Below are positions 42,495 to 50,992 of a stretch of DNA of 64,000 nucleotides, in pieces (position 1 is the stretch's first letter; every line of letters begins with the position of its first letter). Under the pieces are notes generated by a model, which saw nothing but the letters and a program-made list of their open reading frames with translations, ran no database searches and was not told the DNA's origin. The stretch lies in assembly GCA_947492185.1 (NCBI GenBank), contig CANLMR010000001.1, forward strand, positions 992,001 through 1,056,000, in the 5' to 3' direction. A program made the position numbers and the translations under genes. Source of the stretch: an uncultured Tenacibaculum sp. Lineage in GTDB: Bacteria; Bacteroidota; Bacteroidia; Flavobacteriales; Flavobacteriaceae.

Positions 42495-42944
42495 TTAATC
42501 ATTCTCATCCATTCGTAATTCTTTCCATTTAAAATTCCCTTTACTCACTATTGATTGGAACTCGCCATGTAGTTTTTTGATGTATTCAGGATTGTTTTTG
42601 TCGCTTTCGCTAGCTAGTCTAGTTTTTAGATATAGTTCTTTTAAATAATCTCTAGTTTCTCCATAAATAACCCATAATTCTTTATGGTTAAAAAAACCAT
42701 CCCAAGCCGCTAAAATACTACTTAACGCACTAAAAAATAACGTAAGCATTTTAATACTTTCTCTCCAAACAGGGAAATCATCTCCAATAGCAACTAAAAA
42801 AGTAATTAATGCCGAGGAAATTGCAACACAAATATAAATGCGAAATGATTTTCTTTTGTTTAAATAGCTTCTTCTAGAGGTATAATCAATCATCTTTTGA
42901 ATCTCTCCTTGCAAGATTTCAAAATTAGAATTATTCTGATTCAT
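42495..42944 (-). CDS. SLATT/DUF4231-like two-helix membrane protein
   Basis: 149 residues. An N-terminal amphipathic stretch precedes two hydrophobic helices (about 32-52 and 65-85; FRIYICVAISSALITFLVAI and MLTLFFSALSSILAAWDGFF) and a C-terminal helical region (KELWVIYGETRDYLKELYLK). This plan fits DUF4231/SLATT proteins, some of which are pore-forming effectors of nucleotide-signal defence systems. No SMODS or SLOG partner gene is adjacent; instead it follows sigZ by 53 nt on the same strand, so it may be part of that unit. The function is uncertain. Confidence 0.7.
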   Translation of the reverse strand: MNQNNSNFEILQGEIQKMIDYTSRRSYLNKRKSFRIYICVAISSALITFLVAIGDDFPVWRESIKMLTLFFSALSSILAAWDGFFNHKELWVIYGETRDYLKELYLKTRLASESDKNNPEYIKKLHGEFQSIVSKGNFKWKELRMDEND

Positions 42945-42997
42945 ATTATTGTTTGGTTATTTGGTACAAGCTAATAAAAAAACAGAATAAAATAAAA

Positions 42998-43537
42998 TTA
43001 ACTACAAACCTTGCAATCTTCTTTCGGTTGTATTTCACCGACTAATTTACCGTTATCATTTAGTTTAAATCCACAACAATCCATAAATCCTTGAACAATC
43101 ATTTTTCGTGCTCTTTGAATTTGAGATTTTACTGTTGGTAAAGGTAAATCAAGTTGATTGGCAATTTCTTGTTGTTTTAAACCTTTTATATCGGCTAAAA
43201 ATAAGGGAGTTCTATATTTCTTAGGCAGATTTTTTATAATTCCTCGTAGACAATCTTTTTCCGTATGTATATGCTTTTCAATTTCAACAGGAATATCTGA
43301 GTTTTCAATAACTATAGTTTTTCCCTGAGTTTTAAAATGATCATAAATTGCGTTTCGAGTTATTGTAAAAATCCATGATTTTAATTTAGAAGCATCTTTG
43401 AGTTTATCTAACTTATTATGAATCCTGATGAATGCATCTTGTAAAATATCATCAGCAATAATTTCATCTTTGGTTTTACTAATGATAAAACGTTTTAAAT
43501 CTTTATGATATGTTGTCCAAATTTCTTGGGTAGTCAT
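42998..43537 (-). CDS. sigZ: ECF sigma factor SigZ with cysteine-rich tail
   Basis: 179 residues. Region 2 (LKRFIISKTKDEIIADDILQ, then AFIRIHNKL with WIFTITRNAIYDHF) binds the core enzyme and the -10 element. Region 4 (LFLADIKGLKQQEIANQLDL and TVKSQIQRAR) binds the -35 element. The tail after residue 150 has C154, C155, C175 and C178, a SigZ trait. In Myxococcus CorE-type sigma factors a C-terminal cysteine-rich domain senses metals directly; the same is inferred here. No anti-sigma gene is adjacent. The upstream genes on the same strand encode a metallothionein-like peptide and DUF3703. Confidence 0.9.
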   Translation of the reverse strand: MTTQEIWTTYHKDLKRFIISKTKDEIIADDILQDAFIRIHNKLDKLKDASKLKSWIFTITRNAIYDHFKTQGKTIVIENSDIPVEIEKHIHTEKDCLRGIIKNLPKKYRTPLFLADIKGLKQQEIANQLDLPLPTVKSQIQRARKMIVQGFMDCCGFKLNDNGKLVGEIQPKEDCKVCS

Positions 43538-43561
43538 CTTATAAATTTACGAAATAGTTTA

Positions 43562-43625
43562 CGTCATCCCGAAAAAAGTTAAGGAATCTTTCTGTATGAA
43601 TACTTAGTCTTGGTTCGGAATGACG
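43562..43625. repeat. REP-like palindromic element, copy 2
   Basis: 64 bp between the metallothionein-like gene and sigZ. The ends CGTCATcCCGAA and TTCGGaATGACG form an 11-of-12 stem, and the interior AAGGAATCTTTC matches AAGTAATCTTTG of the copy between purK and purE. It may form a hairpin in the sigZ transcript. Confidence 0.7.
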
Positions 43626-43636
43626 TTTATTGATTA

Positions 43637-43741
43637 TTAACAATTACAATTTGTGCACGTACAGTTTTCACAGGTACAATTTTTACAGTCTTCTGTTGAG
43701 CAACTTGTACAATTACAAGTACATTGATTTTTATATTCCAT
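43637..43741 (-). CDS. Metallothionein-like 34-residue cysteine-rich peptide
   Basis: A complete ATG-to-TAA frame of 35 codons on the minus strand. After MEYKNQ there are 11 cysteines in 28 residues (positions 7, 9, 11, 14, 19, 22, 24, 27, 29, 32, 34), arranged as C-x-C and C-x-x-C (for example CTCNCTSC and CENCTCTNCNC), the pattern of metallothioneins. Thr, Asn and Ser fill the gaps, with almost no hydrophobic residues. It should bind several Zn, Cu or Cd ions in the cytosol. It is not a close match to the SmtA type I know. It lies between DUF3703 and sigZ on the same strand. Confidence 0.8.
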   Translation of the reverse strand: MEYKNQCTCNCTSCSTEDCKNCTCENCTCTNCNC

Positions 43742-43799
43742 GTCTATTATTTTTTAATTCACCTAATAGACTTAGAAATTTTAAAAAAGATGCAAAACT

Positions 43800-44138
43800 T
43801 TAGAAATATTTTTTTAATTCTTTTCTTATTGGGATTGATTTTACCGAAGAGATATTTGTTCCTCCACTATTACCTTTAGGTACCCAGAATGAAGTGAATA
43901 TTATAGAAGCAAGTATTCTGAAGCATTGTCCAATACATTCTTTTAAATTCTCTGTTTTTAAAGCAAAAATTAACATCCATAAATGAGATAGAGTATGTCT
44001 ATAAATGTTTTTTTGACCAAGAATATGAGCGTTTTCAAAATGATAAAAGGCATGCTCGAATTGTTTATTTTTCAATAAATATTTCCCTTGATTAAGTTGA
44101 ATGTAAAATTCAGTTTTTCGGTTTTGCTTTTTAGTCAT
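43800..44138 (-). CDS. DUF3703 protein
   Basis: A 112-residue soluble helical protein matching the DUF3703 plan: an N-terminal helix pair (YIQLNQGKYLLKNKQFEHAF), then HFENAHILGQKNIYRHTLSH with HLWMLIFALKTENLKE, a GQCFRILASI helix, and the terminal signature VPKGNSGGTNISSVKSIPI. Members elsewhere often sit in metal-resistance or thiol-rich gene neighbourhoods; the function is unknown. It is the first gene of the minus-strand group leading to the metallothionein-like peptide and sigZ, 58 nt from the former. An exact -7 box lies upstream. Confidence 0.85.
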   Translation of the reverse strand: MTKKQNRKTEFYIQLNQGKYLLKNKQFEHAFYHFENAHILGQKNIYRHTLSHLWMLIFALKTENLKECIGQCFRILASIIFTSFWVPKGNSGGTNISSVKSIPIRKELKKYF

Positions 44139-44169
44139 AATCTTTCTTGTTTTAAAGTAGACTAAAAAA

Positions 44170-44177
44170 CAAATTTA
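44170..44177 (-). promoter_or_regulatory. Probable -7 box of the DUF3703/metallothionein group
   Basis: TAaaTTTG on the minus strand, 31 nt before the DUF3703 ATG, an exact housekeeping -7 match. No -33 TTG at the consensus distance, so an ECF promoter could also be used. Confidence 0.4.
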
Positions 44178-44198
44178 AAGATGCATATAAAGCAAAGT

Positions 44199-44678
44199 TT
44201 ATTTTTGTGTTGGTTTTAAAATATCTTCAAAGTATTTTTCCCATTTACCATCTTTAAGGTTTTCACCAAATTCATGGAAGTAATCTTCTTTAGTTAAGGT
44301 GAATGTTAGTCTTCTTTCTTTACTGAAATATACTCTAAAAACATTGTCCTCAAAATTTCCTTTATACTTGTCTCTCAATCCTTTTTTTGAGAACGGATGA
44401 TAATAATAACACTGATCTTTTACACTATAACTTATTATCGTATGCAATTCAATCCAAGGTGATTTTACATCGAGAACTACTAAGCTTCCATTCATTTTGT
44501 AGGATACATTTTCGGTAACATCAACACTTTTATTACTTTTTTCCAAAAAGGCTGTTGAGTTACCTTCCCAATTACCAATCATAAATGATAATTTACCCAA
44601 AGCCTCTTTTTCAGTTTGAGCTTGAATGGAAAGAGCGGTAATTAAAAGGCAAAGAATGAGGCTGTGTTTTAGTTTCAT
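44199..44678 (-). CDS. Secreted DUF1579-like protein
   Basis: 159 residues with a signal peptide (LILCLLITALSIQAQ) and a beta-rich body starting GKLSFMIGNWEGNS, like the small heme- or lipid-binding barrel families (DUF1579 and similar). The N-terminal FMIGNWEG motif is the main link; the rest is not diagnostic. It is the last gene of a four-gene operon with the amidohydrolase, DoxX and M28 peptidase genes, 2 nt behind the amidohydrolase. Confidence 0.75.
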   Translation of the reverse strand: MKLKHSLILCLLITALSIQAQTEKEALGKLSFMIGNWEGNSTAFLEKSNKSVDVTENVSYKMNGSLVVLDVKSPWIELHTIISYSVKDQCYYYHPFSKKGLRDKYKGNFEDNVFRVYFSKERRLTFTLTKEDYFHEFGENLKDGKWEKYFEDILKPTQK

Positions 44679-44680
44679 AA

Positions 44681-46294
44681 TTAGTGAACTTTTTCTCCGT
44701 TTATATAGGTAGATATAACTTTTGTCTTCGGAACTTTTTTAATGTCAACTGTCATAATATCTTGATCAAGAATAACGAAATCAGCCATTTTACCAACTTC
44801 AATACTTCCTTTTTCGTTTTCTTCGAAGTTAGCATATGCATTCCAAATAGTCATTCCCTTTAAGGTTTCTTCTCGAGTTAATGCGTTTTCCATTTGGTAT
44901 CCATTTTCTGGATAATTGTTTAAATCTTTTCTAGCAACCGCAGCATAGAAAGTTAAAAACGGACTTACCTTCTCAACTGGGTAATCTGTACCTAAGGCAA
45001 CCTTTCCATATGTGTTCAATAATGTCTTAAATGCATATCCACCTTTAATTCTTTCTTTTCCAACTCTATCTTCAGCCCAGTACATATCAGAAGTAGCGTG
45101 TGTAGGTTGGATTGAAGGAACTACATTTTTGAACAAATCAAAATCAGCTTCGTCTACAATTTGAGCGTGTTCAATTCTCCAGCGTCTATCTGTTTGACCT
45201 TTTAAAACATCTTGATAGGTTTTTAACATTAAATAATTCGCAGAATCTCCAATGGCATGAGTATTCATTTGGTATTCTGAAGCTGCAATTTGTTTTGCAA
45301 TTTCTCTGTAACGTTCAGGAGAATATATTAAAGCTCCAAAATGATTGTGTCTGTCACTATATGGTTCTTTCATTGCAGCACCTCTCGAACCTAAGGCTCC
45401 ATCACCATAAACCTTAAATGATCGAACATTTAAACGATCTGTTTTAATAATACCTTTTTTGATATAGTAATCTAGCTGTAGTTGTGTTGCAGAAACCATA
45501 GCATAGACTTTTATTTTAAGCGCTCCGGCTTTTTGTAAACTGTCAATTAATTCAATGTTTTCTTTCTCTAAACCTGCATCAACTACTGTTGTTAAACCAT
45601 AAGAAAAGTTAATTTTTTCCGCTTCTTTTAATGCTTTAATTTGTTCTTTTTTTGATGCAGCAGGAACTTTAACAAAATCCATTGCATTATCAATAAGAAC
45701 TCCAGTAAGTTTACCGTTTTCTCGTATAAATTCTCCACCTTCTACAGTTGAGTTTTCTGTTATTCCTGAAATATCAAGTGCTTTTTGATTTACCAACATT
45801 GCATGTCCGTCAACACGAGTAATTGCAACTGGAGTATCTGGGAAAAGTTTATCTAATTTTTCTTTAGTTGGAAATTTCTTTACCTCCCAATCATTTTGAT
45901 CCCATCCACGACCTGTGATAAAAGGAAGATTCTTTTCTTTTTGGAATGCTACAATTTTTTCAAGCACTTCATCGTAGCTATTAGTTCCAGTAACATCTAC
46001 TTTTTGAAGTTGTAAACCAAATCTAAAAAAGTGACAATGTCCGTCGATTAAACCAGGATAAACAGCTTTTCCGTTTGCATCTACTGTATTCGTAGAATTA
46101 TATCTTTTATCGATTTCTTCATTAGTTCCAACAGCTAAAAACTTCCCATCTTTTATAGCAAAACTTTCTGCTGAAGCGAAGTCATTATTTACGGTGTATA
46201 CTCTTGCATTTTTTACAATAATATCAGCCTCTTGTTTTTGATTACAAGAAAATATAGTAACACTTAAAAGTGTTAATGTGATTAGTTTTTTCAT
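44681..46294 (-). CDS. YtcJ-like amidohydrolase lipoprotein
   Basis: 537 residues with a lipoprotein signal (LLSVTIFSC). It has the amidohydrolase_3 fold: an N-terminal beta sandwich, the metal site GLIDGHCHFFRFG (HxH), a central TIM barrel with NTHAIGDSANYLM and RIEHAQIVDEADFD, and a late Asp in LGTDYPVEKVSPF. YtcJ-type enzymes hydrolyse amides or esters in the periplasm. The substrate is unknown. Translation is directly adjacent to DoxX upstream (0 nt). Confidence 0.9.
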   Translation of the reverse strand: MKKLITLTLLSVTIFSCNQKQEADIIVKNARVYTVNNDFASAESFAIKDGKFLAVGTNEEIDKRYNSTNTVDANGKAVYPGLIDGHCHFFRFGLQLQKVDVTGTNSYDEVLEKIVAFQKEKNLPFITGRGWDQNDWEVKKFPTKEKLDKLFPDTPVAITRVDGHAMLVNQKALDISGITENSTVEGGEFIRENGKLTGVLIDNAMDFVKVPAASKKEQIKALKEAEKINFSYGLTTVVDAGLEKENIELIDSLQKAGALKIKVYAMVSATQLQLDYYIKKGIIKTDRLNVRSFKVYGDGALGSRGAAMKEPYSDRHNHFGALIYSPERYREIAKQIAASEYQMNTHAIGDSANYLMLKTYQDVLKGQTDRRWRIEHAQIVDEADFDLFKNVVPSIQPTHATSDMYWAEDRVGKERIKGGYAFKTLLNTYGKVALGTDYPVEKVSPFLTFYAAVARKDLNNYPENGYQMENALTREETLKGMTIWNAYANFEENEKGSIEVGKMADFVILDQDIMTVDIKKVPKTKVISTYINGEKVH

Positions 46295-46663
46295 TTAGGT
46301 TAATTCGTTTTGATATAGATACCAAGCCCAAGCAATAAGAAGGAATTGGATTAAAATTCTGATATATGCGATTTTTTTAGTTTTCATCGCGGGTTTTTCT
46401 CTAGTTGCATCCCAAATATGAATGGGAAGAAAAACCAGCATAAGAATAAATATTCCGTAGGCTGAAATACTTTCATAACCTTTTATAAAAAGTCCAATTC
46501 CTAAAATAAGTTCTACGAGACCAGAAACATATGTCACTAGTTTTTTAGGTAAGAAATCTGGAATTATTGGATTGTAAAAATTCGGTTTATAAAAGTGGTA
46601 AAATCCAGCGAAAATCATCATTATCGCCATTAAAACTTTCAGTCCTAAGGATACATGTTCCAT
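46295..46663 (-). CDS. DoxX-family membrane protein
   Basis: 122 residues with four hydrophobic helices (VLMAIMMIFAGFYHFY, LVTYVSGLVELILGIGLFIK, SAYGIFILMLVFLPIHIW and ILIQFLLIAWAWYLYQN), the usual DoxX-like plan. The KPNFYNPIIPDFLPKK loop after helix 1 is typical. The function of this subfamily is unknown; it may act with quinones. It sits between the M28 peptidase (9 nt) and amidohydrolase genes. Confidence 0.85.
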   Translation of the reverse strand: MEHVSLGLKVLMAIMMIFAGFYHFYKPNFYNPIIPDFLPKKLVTYVSGLVELILGIGLFIKGYESISAYGIFILMLVFLPIHIWDATREKPAMKTKKIAYIRILIQFLLIAWAWYLYQNELT

Positions 46664-46672
46664 GCTAAATGA

Positions 46673-48124
46673 TTAAGGTTTTACTTTGTCTTCTGTATAC
46701 AAATATTTATCCATTAGATAGACTAAGCTAGCCATAGAAGCACTACCTAATTCTAGCTCACGCTTGTTCACTTTATCAAAAGTATCAATACTTGTATGGT
46801 GATAATCAAAATAACGTTGGCTATCTGGTCTATATCCAACTAAAGTAATTTCATCATTTTTTAATGGACTAATATCAGCACCGCTTCCGCCTTTTAATAA
46901 ATCATGTAACCCGTAAGGGGCTAATAATTTTTTCCAACTCTTTAAAAGTTGTGTGTTGTTTTCATTTGCGTCTATAGAAAAGCCTCTAGGTGTATGTCCA
47001 CCAGCATCACTTTCCAATCCAGCGACATGAATTTCATTGTTTTGTTTTGCTTGTTTAGCATATTCTTTAGCACCACGAGTTCCGTTTTCCTCATTCATAA
47101 AGAATACAATTCGAATAGTGTTTTTCGGTTTTATATTATTCTTTTTGAATAAGTATGCTACTTCTAAAGATTGAACTACACCTGTTCCATCATCATGAGC
47201 ACCTTCACCTAAATCCCAAGAATCTAAATGACCACCAACAACAATGATTTTTTCTGGTTTTTCAGTTCCTTTTATTTCACCAATTACATTATGAGACGGA
47301 GCATCAGGTAATGTTTCACAACTTTGTTTGAAGTAGAATTTTAAATTCGGATTTTCTTTCAAATCTTTACTTAAAATTTCAGCAGCTCTTGAACTAATGG
47401 CAGCTGCAGGAATGTATTGATCTTTAGGGATATCTCCATATCCCATTGATCCAGTGTGCGGATAATCATCTATTCCATTTGTCATAGATCTGACAATTAC
47501 ACCTTTCGCACCAAATTCACTACAAACTCTTGCTCCTGAAAAGCGTTGTCCAACGCATCCTCCGTAAGCACGAAAAGTGTTAATTAGCGTGTTGTCAAAA
47601 GCGCCATTAAAGAATACAATTTTGCCTTTTAATTTATTACCCATTTCTTTAGCTTCATCCAAGCTTTTTACTTCAATAACTTCAGCAGTTAAACCATTTG
47701 ACGGTGTGGCTATTGAAAAGCCTAAAGCACAAATAGGAACATTTTTTTGTTCTCCTTTTACTGTATAATTAGCTTCTTCTTTTTCTCCACGAACCCAGTG
47801 AGGAACCATAACAGGTTGTAACCAAACAGAATCTAGTCCAATATCTTTCATAAGCTTTTCTCCCCAAACAACAGCTTTTGCTGCTTCTGGTGAACCAGAT
47901 AAACGACCGCCAATATTTTGTGTTAAATCACGAAGCCATTCATATGATTTTCCTTCGGTTAACGCTGAATTAAAAAAATGTTTAATGTTGGTACTGTCTT
48001 TTTTTTCATCAGTACTCAATACAGTTGAATTTGTATTATCACTATCGTTTTTAGATTCTTTAGCATTAGAACAACTAAAATTTACTATTGCAGATAATGA
48101 TAAAAGAAGTATGGTTTTTTTCAT
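46673..48124 (-). CDS. M28-family zinc peptidase lipoprotein
   Basis: 483 residues with a lipoprotein signal (LSLSAIVNFSC). A PA-domain-like insert lies at about 130-260, followed by the M28 catalytic domain: the first His/Asp in VVGGHLDSWDLGEGAHDDGT, the Glu pair in FFMNEENGTRGAKEY, then AGLESDAGG, and the last His in FDYHHTSIDTFDKV. All ligands seem intact. It is an aminopeptidase or carboxypeptidase-like enzyme of the periplasm or outer membrane. The ATG at 48124 begins the signal peptide; upstream codons to 48190 are an open but unconserved extension. It is the first gene of the four-gene operon. Confidence 0.93.
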   Translation of the reverse strand: MKKTILLLSLSAIVNFSCSNAKESKNDSDNTNSTVLSTDEKKDSTNIKHFFNSALTEGKSYEWLRDLTQNIGGRLSGSPEAAKAVVWGEKLMKDIGLDSVWLQPVMVPHWVRGEKEEANYTVKGEQKNVPICALGFSIATPSNGLTAEVIEVKSLDEAKEMGNKLKGKIVFFNGAFDNTLINTFRAYGGCVGQRFSGARVCSEFGAKGVIVRSMTNGIDDYPHTGSMGYGDIPKDQYIPAAAISSRAAEILSKDLKENPNLKFYFKQSCETLPDAPSHNVIGEIKGTEKPEKIIVVGGHLDSWDLGEGAHDDGTGVVQSLEVAYLFKKNNIKPKNTIRIVFFMNEENGTRGAKEYAKQAKQNNEIHVAGLESDAGGHTPRGFSIDANENNTQLLKSWKKLLAPYGLHDLLKGGSGADISPLKNDEITLVGYRPDSQRYFDYHHTSIDTFDKVNKRELELGSASMASLVYLMDKYLYTEDKVKP

Positions 48125-48209
48125 TTTATTGATTGCATTATTAGGTATTAAAATTACGGTTTTATTTTTTCTTGTATTGAGTTTGATCATATTATAAACA
48201 CATTAGTAC

Positions 48210-49724
48210 TTATTGTTGATTTTGAATAATCTTATTTTTGTATTTCTTAAGTTCTAAAACAACTTTAGGAGCTAGTACAACCAATCCTATCATATTTGGA
48301 ACCATCATTGAAAATACCATGGCATCTGAAAAATCAGTTACTGCATTTAATGTTGCTGCAGCTCCAATTACCGTGAATACACAAAAGATTACTTTATAAA
48401 TATTTCCTGTTATTTTATCTCTACCAAATAGAAATGTCCAAGCTTGATATCCGTAGTAAGACCATGAAATCATTGATGAAAACGCAAATAGAATAACAGC
48501 GATGGTTAAAACGTAAGGGAACCAAGAAATACTGCTTTCTAGAGCTTTAGAGGTTAATATTGCGCCTTGTTCGAAAGAAACTGCATTGCCCGGAATAATT
48601 TGCCCAGTTATAATCAATGCTAAAGCTGTCATGGTGCAAACAATTACAGTATCAATAAAAGGTTCTAACAGAGCTACAAGACCTTCACTAGCAGGAAAGT
48701 TTGTTTTTACTGCCGAGTGAGCAATAGATGATGAACCAATTCCAGCTTCATTTGAAAAAGCTCCTCTTCTAAACCCTTGAATTAGTACACCGATAAATCC
48801 GCCAGCGATTCCAGTTGGGTTGAATGCTCCTTCAATAATTTGAGAGAAGGCATTCAGAAGTAAATTAAAATTACTTATTAAAACCGTTATAACCGCAAGA
48901 ACATAAACAATCACCATAACTGGTACGACTTTATCCGTAACTTTTGCAATTTTTTTGATTCCGCCAATGATTACAATCCCAGCAAAAATTGCCATGACTA
49001 ATCCGAAAAGCCATCCTTTACCATAAATAAAACTTTCTTCTGCTCCTGTAACGTATTCAAACAGTTTAAAAGCTTGATTTACCTGAAACATATTTCCACC
49101 TCCAAAAGACCCTCCAACACACATAATCGCAAAAAGAATTGCCATTATTTTTCCTGTTTTCCCAAAGCCAATTTCTGCAAATCCTTTTTTCAAGTAATAC
49201 ATTGGCCCACCATAAACAGTTCCGTTATCGTCCATTTCGCGATACTTCACACCCAGCGTACATTCCACAAATTTTGAAGCCATTCCGAGTAATCCGATAA
49301 CAATCATCCAAAAAGTAGCTCCAGGTCCACCAATGGAAAGTGCAATGGCAACTCCTGCAATATTTCCTAAACCAACAGTTGCAGATAGTGCGGCTGTTAA
49401 GGCTTGGAAGTGAGAAACTTCACCATTACCTTCAACTTTAATGGTTTCTTTAATATCTTCTTCATTATGGTTTGTTTCTAAAGCGTCATATTTTCCTCTG
49501 ATAATATTTATGGAGGTCATAAAACTGCGAATATTAATTCCTTTGAAATAAATAGTAAAATATAAAGCTCCAAGAGTTAGGATGATTAATACCCAGGGAA
49601 TTTGAATTGAATCTGTTATTGGAATTTGATAAAGAATAGCATCTGTAAACCAGGAAGTTGCATTATGAAAAGATTGATTAATTTTTTCATCTAAAGAAGA
49701 ATTTTGAAGCATAAGTAGTTCCAT
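48210..49724 (-). CDS. Alanine/glycine:cation symporter (AGCS family)
   Basis: 504 residues with about 10 to 11 transmembrane helices. Family hallmarks are ALSATVGLGNIAGVAIALSI, GPGATFWMIVIGLLGMASKF, NEAGIGSSSIAHSAVKTNFP and LEPFIDTVIVCTMTALALII, plus the late AFSSMISWSYYGYQAW. These carriers import alanine or glycine with Na+ or H+. The N-terminal start has two Met codons within five residues; I use the first. It is a separate unit from both neighbours. Confidence 0.94.
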   Translation of the reverse strand: MELLMLQNSSLDEKINQSFHNATSWFTDAILYQIPITDSIQIPWVLIILTLGALYFTIYFKGINIRSFMTSINIIRGKYDALETNHNEEDIKETIKVEGNGEVSHFQALTAALSATVGLGNIAGVAIALSIGGPGATFWMIVIGLLGMASKFVECTLGVKYREMDDNGTVYGGPMYYLKKGFAEIGFGKTGKIMAILFAIMCVGGSFGGGNMFQVNQAFKLFEYVTGAEESFIYGKGWLFGLVMAIFAGIVIIGGIKKIAKVTDKVVPVMVIVYVLAVITVLISNFNLLLNAFSQIIEGAFNPTGIAGGFIGVLIQGFRRGAFSNEAGIGSSSIAHSAVKTNFPASEGLVALLEPFIDTVIVCTMTALALIITGQIIPGNAVSFEQGAILTSKALESSISWFPYVLTIAVILFAFSSMISWSYYGYQAWTFLFGRDKITGNIYKVIFCVFTVIGAAATLNAVTDFSDAMVFSMMVPNMIGLVVLAPKVVLELKKYKNKIIQNQQ

Positions 49725-49826
49725 TTTTGTGTGTATTAAAATTGTTACACAAAAATGTTTTTAAACAGAAAGCGATAAAAGGTTAGTTTATGGTGTTTTT
49801 TAATTTAGTAGTGGTTACGCATATAC

Positions 49827-50972
49827 TTAATCATACTGAATCGTAGCAAATTCAAGAAGTTGGTTCTTTTTTGCGTATGTAATTAATTGCTCTTTCCCGT
49901 CTGATCCAGATATATTAAGCACTTTTTTTATCTGATAAATATGAGTTTGAAATCCATCTACACTTATATTCATAGCTTCTGCAATTTCTGTATACGACTT
50001 TTGCTTTCCACAAATTCCTAGGTTAGCTAGTACTTCTTTTTGACGATCGGACAACTCGATTTTAGAAGCAGATTTAAGTTCATTATGTTTTTTTTGAAGC
50101 GATGAGATTTCCTTCTTTAAGAGCTTTATAGTATTCAAATGACTCTCATTGGCCACGGTCAAGGTTTCGTTTTCTGATTCTAATTTGTGATGTGCAAAAA
50201 TAGTCTCTTGAAGTTCTGATTGTTTTTCTTCTTTTTCAGCTAATAGTTTCCAGCTGTACAGCAGAATTATAAATAGCAGAACGAAAAGGAATTTAAATGA
50301 AATACTGGTAGTAACTCCAATAGCATTCCATAGTTCAATGTTTATCCATTTAGAAGTAGCTTCAATAGGGAAAATACGATGCGTTACTGCTACTACAATC
50401 AACAAGAATAGCGCAAATGTTGGTAAATACATAAATCGCATTCCACGATTTTTAAAAGCTTTGTTTAATTCTTGTAATAAAGCAAAGGCAACCACCAATG
50501 AAATAGGAATATCAATTAACCAAATAACGTTGTTACTTGAATTGCCATTTGTTCTTGTGAAAAAGGAAATTAAGAATACAGAAGCAATCATCACTAAAAT
50601 TCCACCGAAAATTATAAAAACTTCTTTGTTAGAAAAACGTTCTATAATTCTAATTACGATATTTCGTTTTTCTTTGTGTTGAATTGAAGGGATTGATAAG
50701 AGTATAAATAGAGAGTTTGCTAGAGAAAAGAAAACTCCAATGCTAATAACTACACTAGATGTTTGAGGGAAATTAAAAACTTGAGTTAATACAATGTTCA
50801 AAGTAGCTCCAACTCCCCATGATAGAATTGCCAAAGCAAACCACTTAATTCCTTCTACAGAATTGGCAGTGTAAACACTTTTTAATTTCTCTTTATGATA
50901 AATACGTTGGATTACAAAAAACGCAATCAAACAAACAATAGCTGTTATGTAATTTGAAATATGACTAAGCAT
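49827..50972 (-). CDS. Membrane-embedded LuxR-type HTH regulator
   Basis: 381 residues. The first 245 residues hold about seven to eight hydrophobic helices (e.g. YITAIVCLIAFFVIQRIY and FLFVLLFIILLYSWKL). A coiled coil follows (EEKQSELQETIFAHHKLESE and KLLKKEISSLQKKHNEL, about 255-305), then a C-terminal LuxR-like HTH (LSDRQKEVLANLGICGKQKS, YTEIAEAMNISVDGFQTHIY). This is a one-component regulator whose signal would enter through the membrane domain. It lies 20 nt behind the barrel gene, so it may be co-transcribed with the TPR/barrel pair. Target unknown. Confidence 0.87.
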   Translation of the reverse strand: MLSHISNYITAIVCLIAFFVIQRIYHKEKLKSVYTANSVEGIKWFALAILSWGVGATLNIVLTQVFNFPQTSSVVISIGVFFSLANSLFILLSIPSIQHKEKRNIVIRIIERFSNKEVFIIFGGILVMIASVFLISFFTRTNGNSSNNVIWLIDIPISLVVAFALLQELNKAFKNRGMRFMYLPTFALFLLIVVAVTHRIFPIEATSKWINIELWNAIGVTTSISFKFLFVLLFIILLYSWKLLAEKEEKQSELQETIFAHHKLESENETLTVANESHLNTIKLLKKEISSLQKKHNELKSASKIELSDRQKEVLANLGICGKQKSYTEIAEAMNISVDGFQTHIYQIKKVLNISGSDGKEQLITYAKKNQLLEFATIQYD

Positions 50973-50992
50973 ACCTCAAGGTACGTTTTTTC

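Noticed and set aside
44681-48124. Peptide or amide degradation island of new type
   Set aside because: Amidohydrolase, DoxX and M28 peptidase are each common in flavobacteria, and their clustering alone is not evidence for a new pathway.
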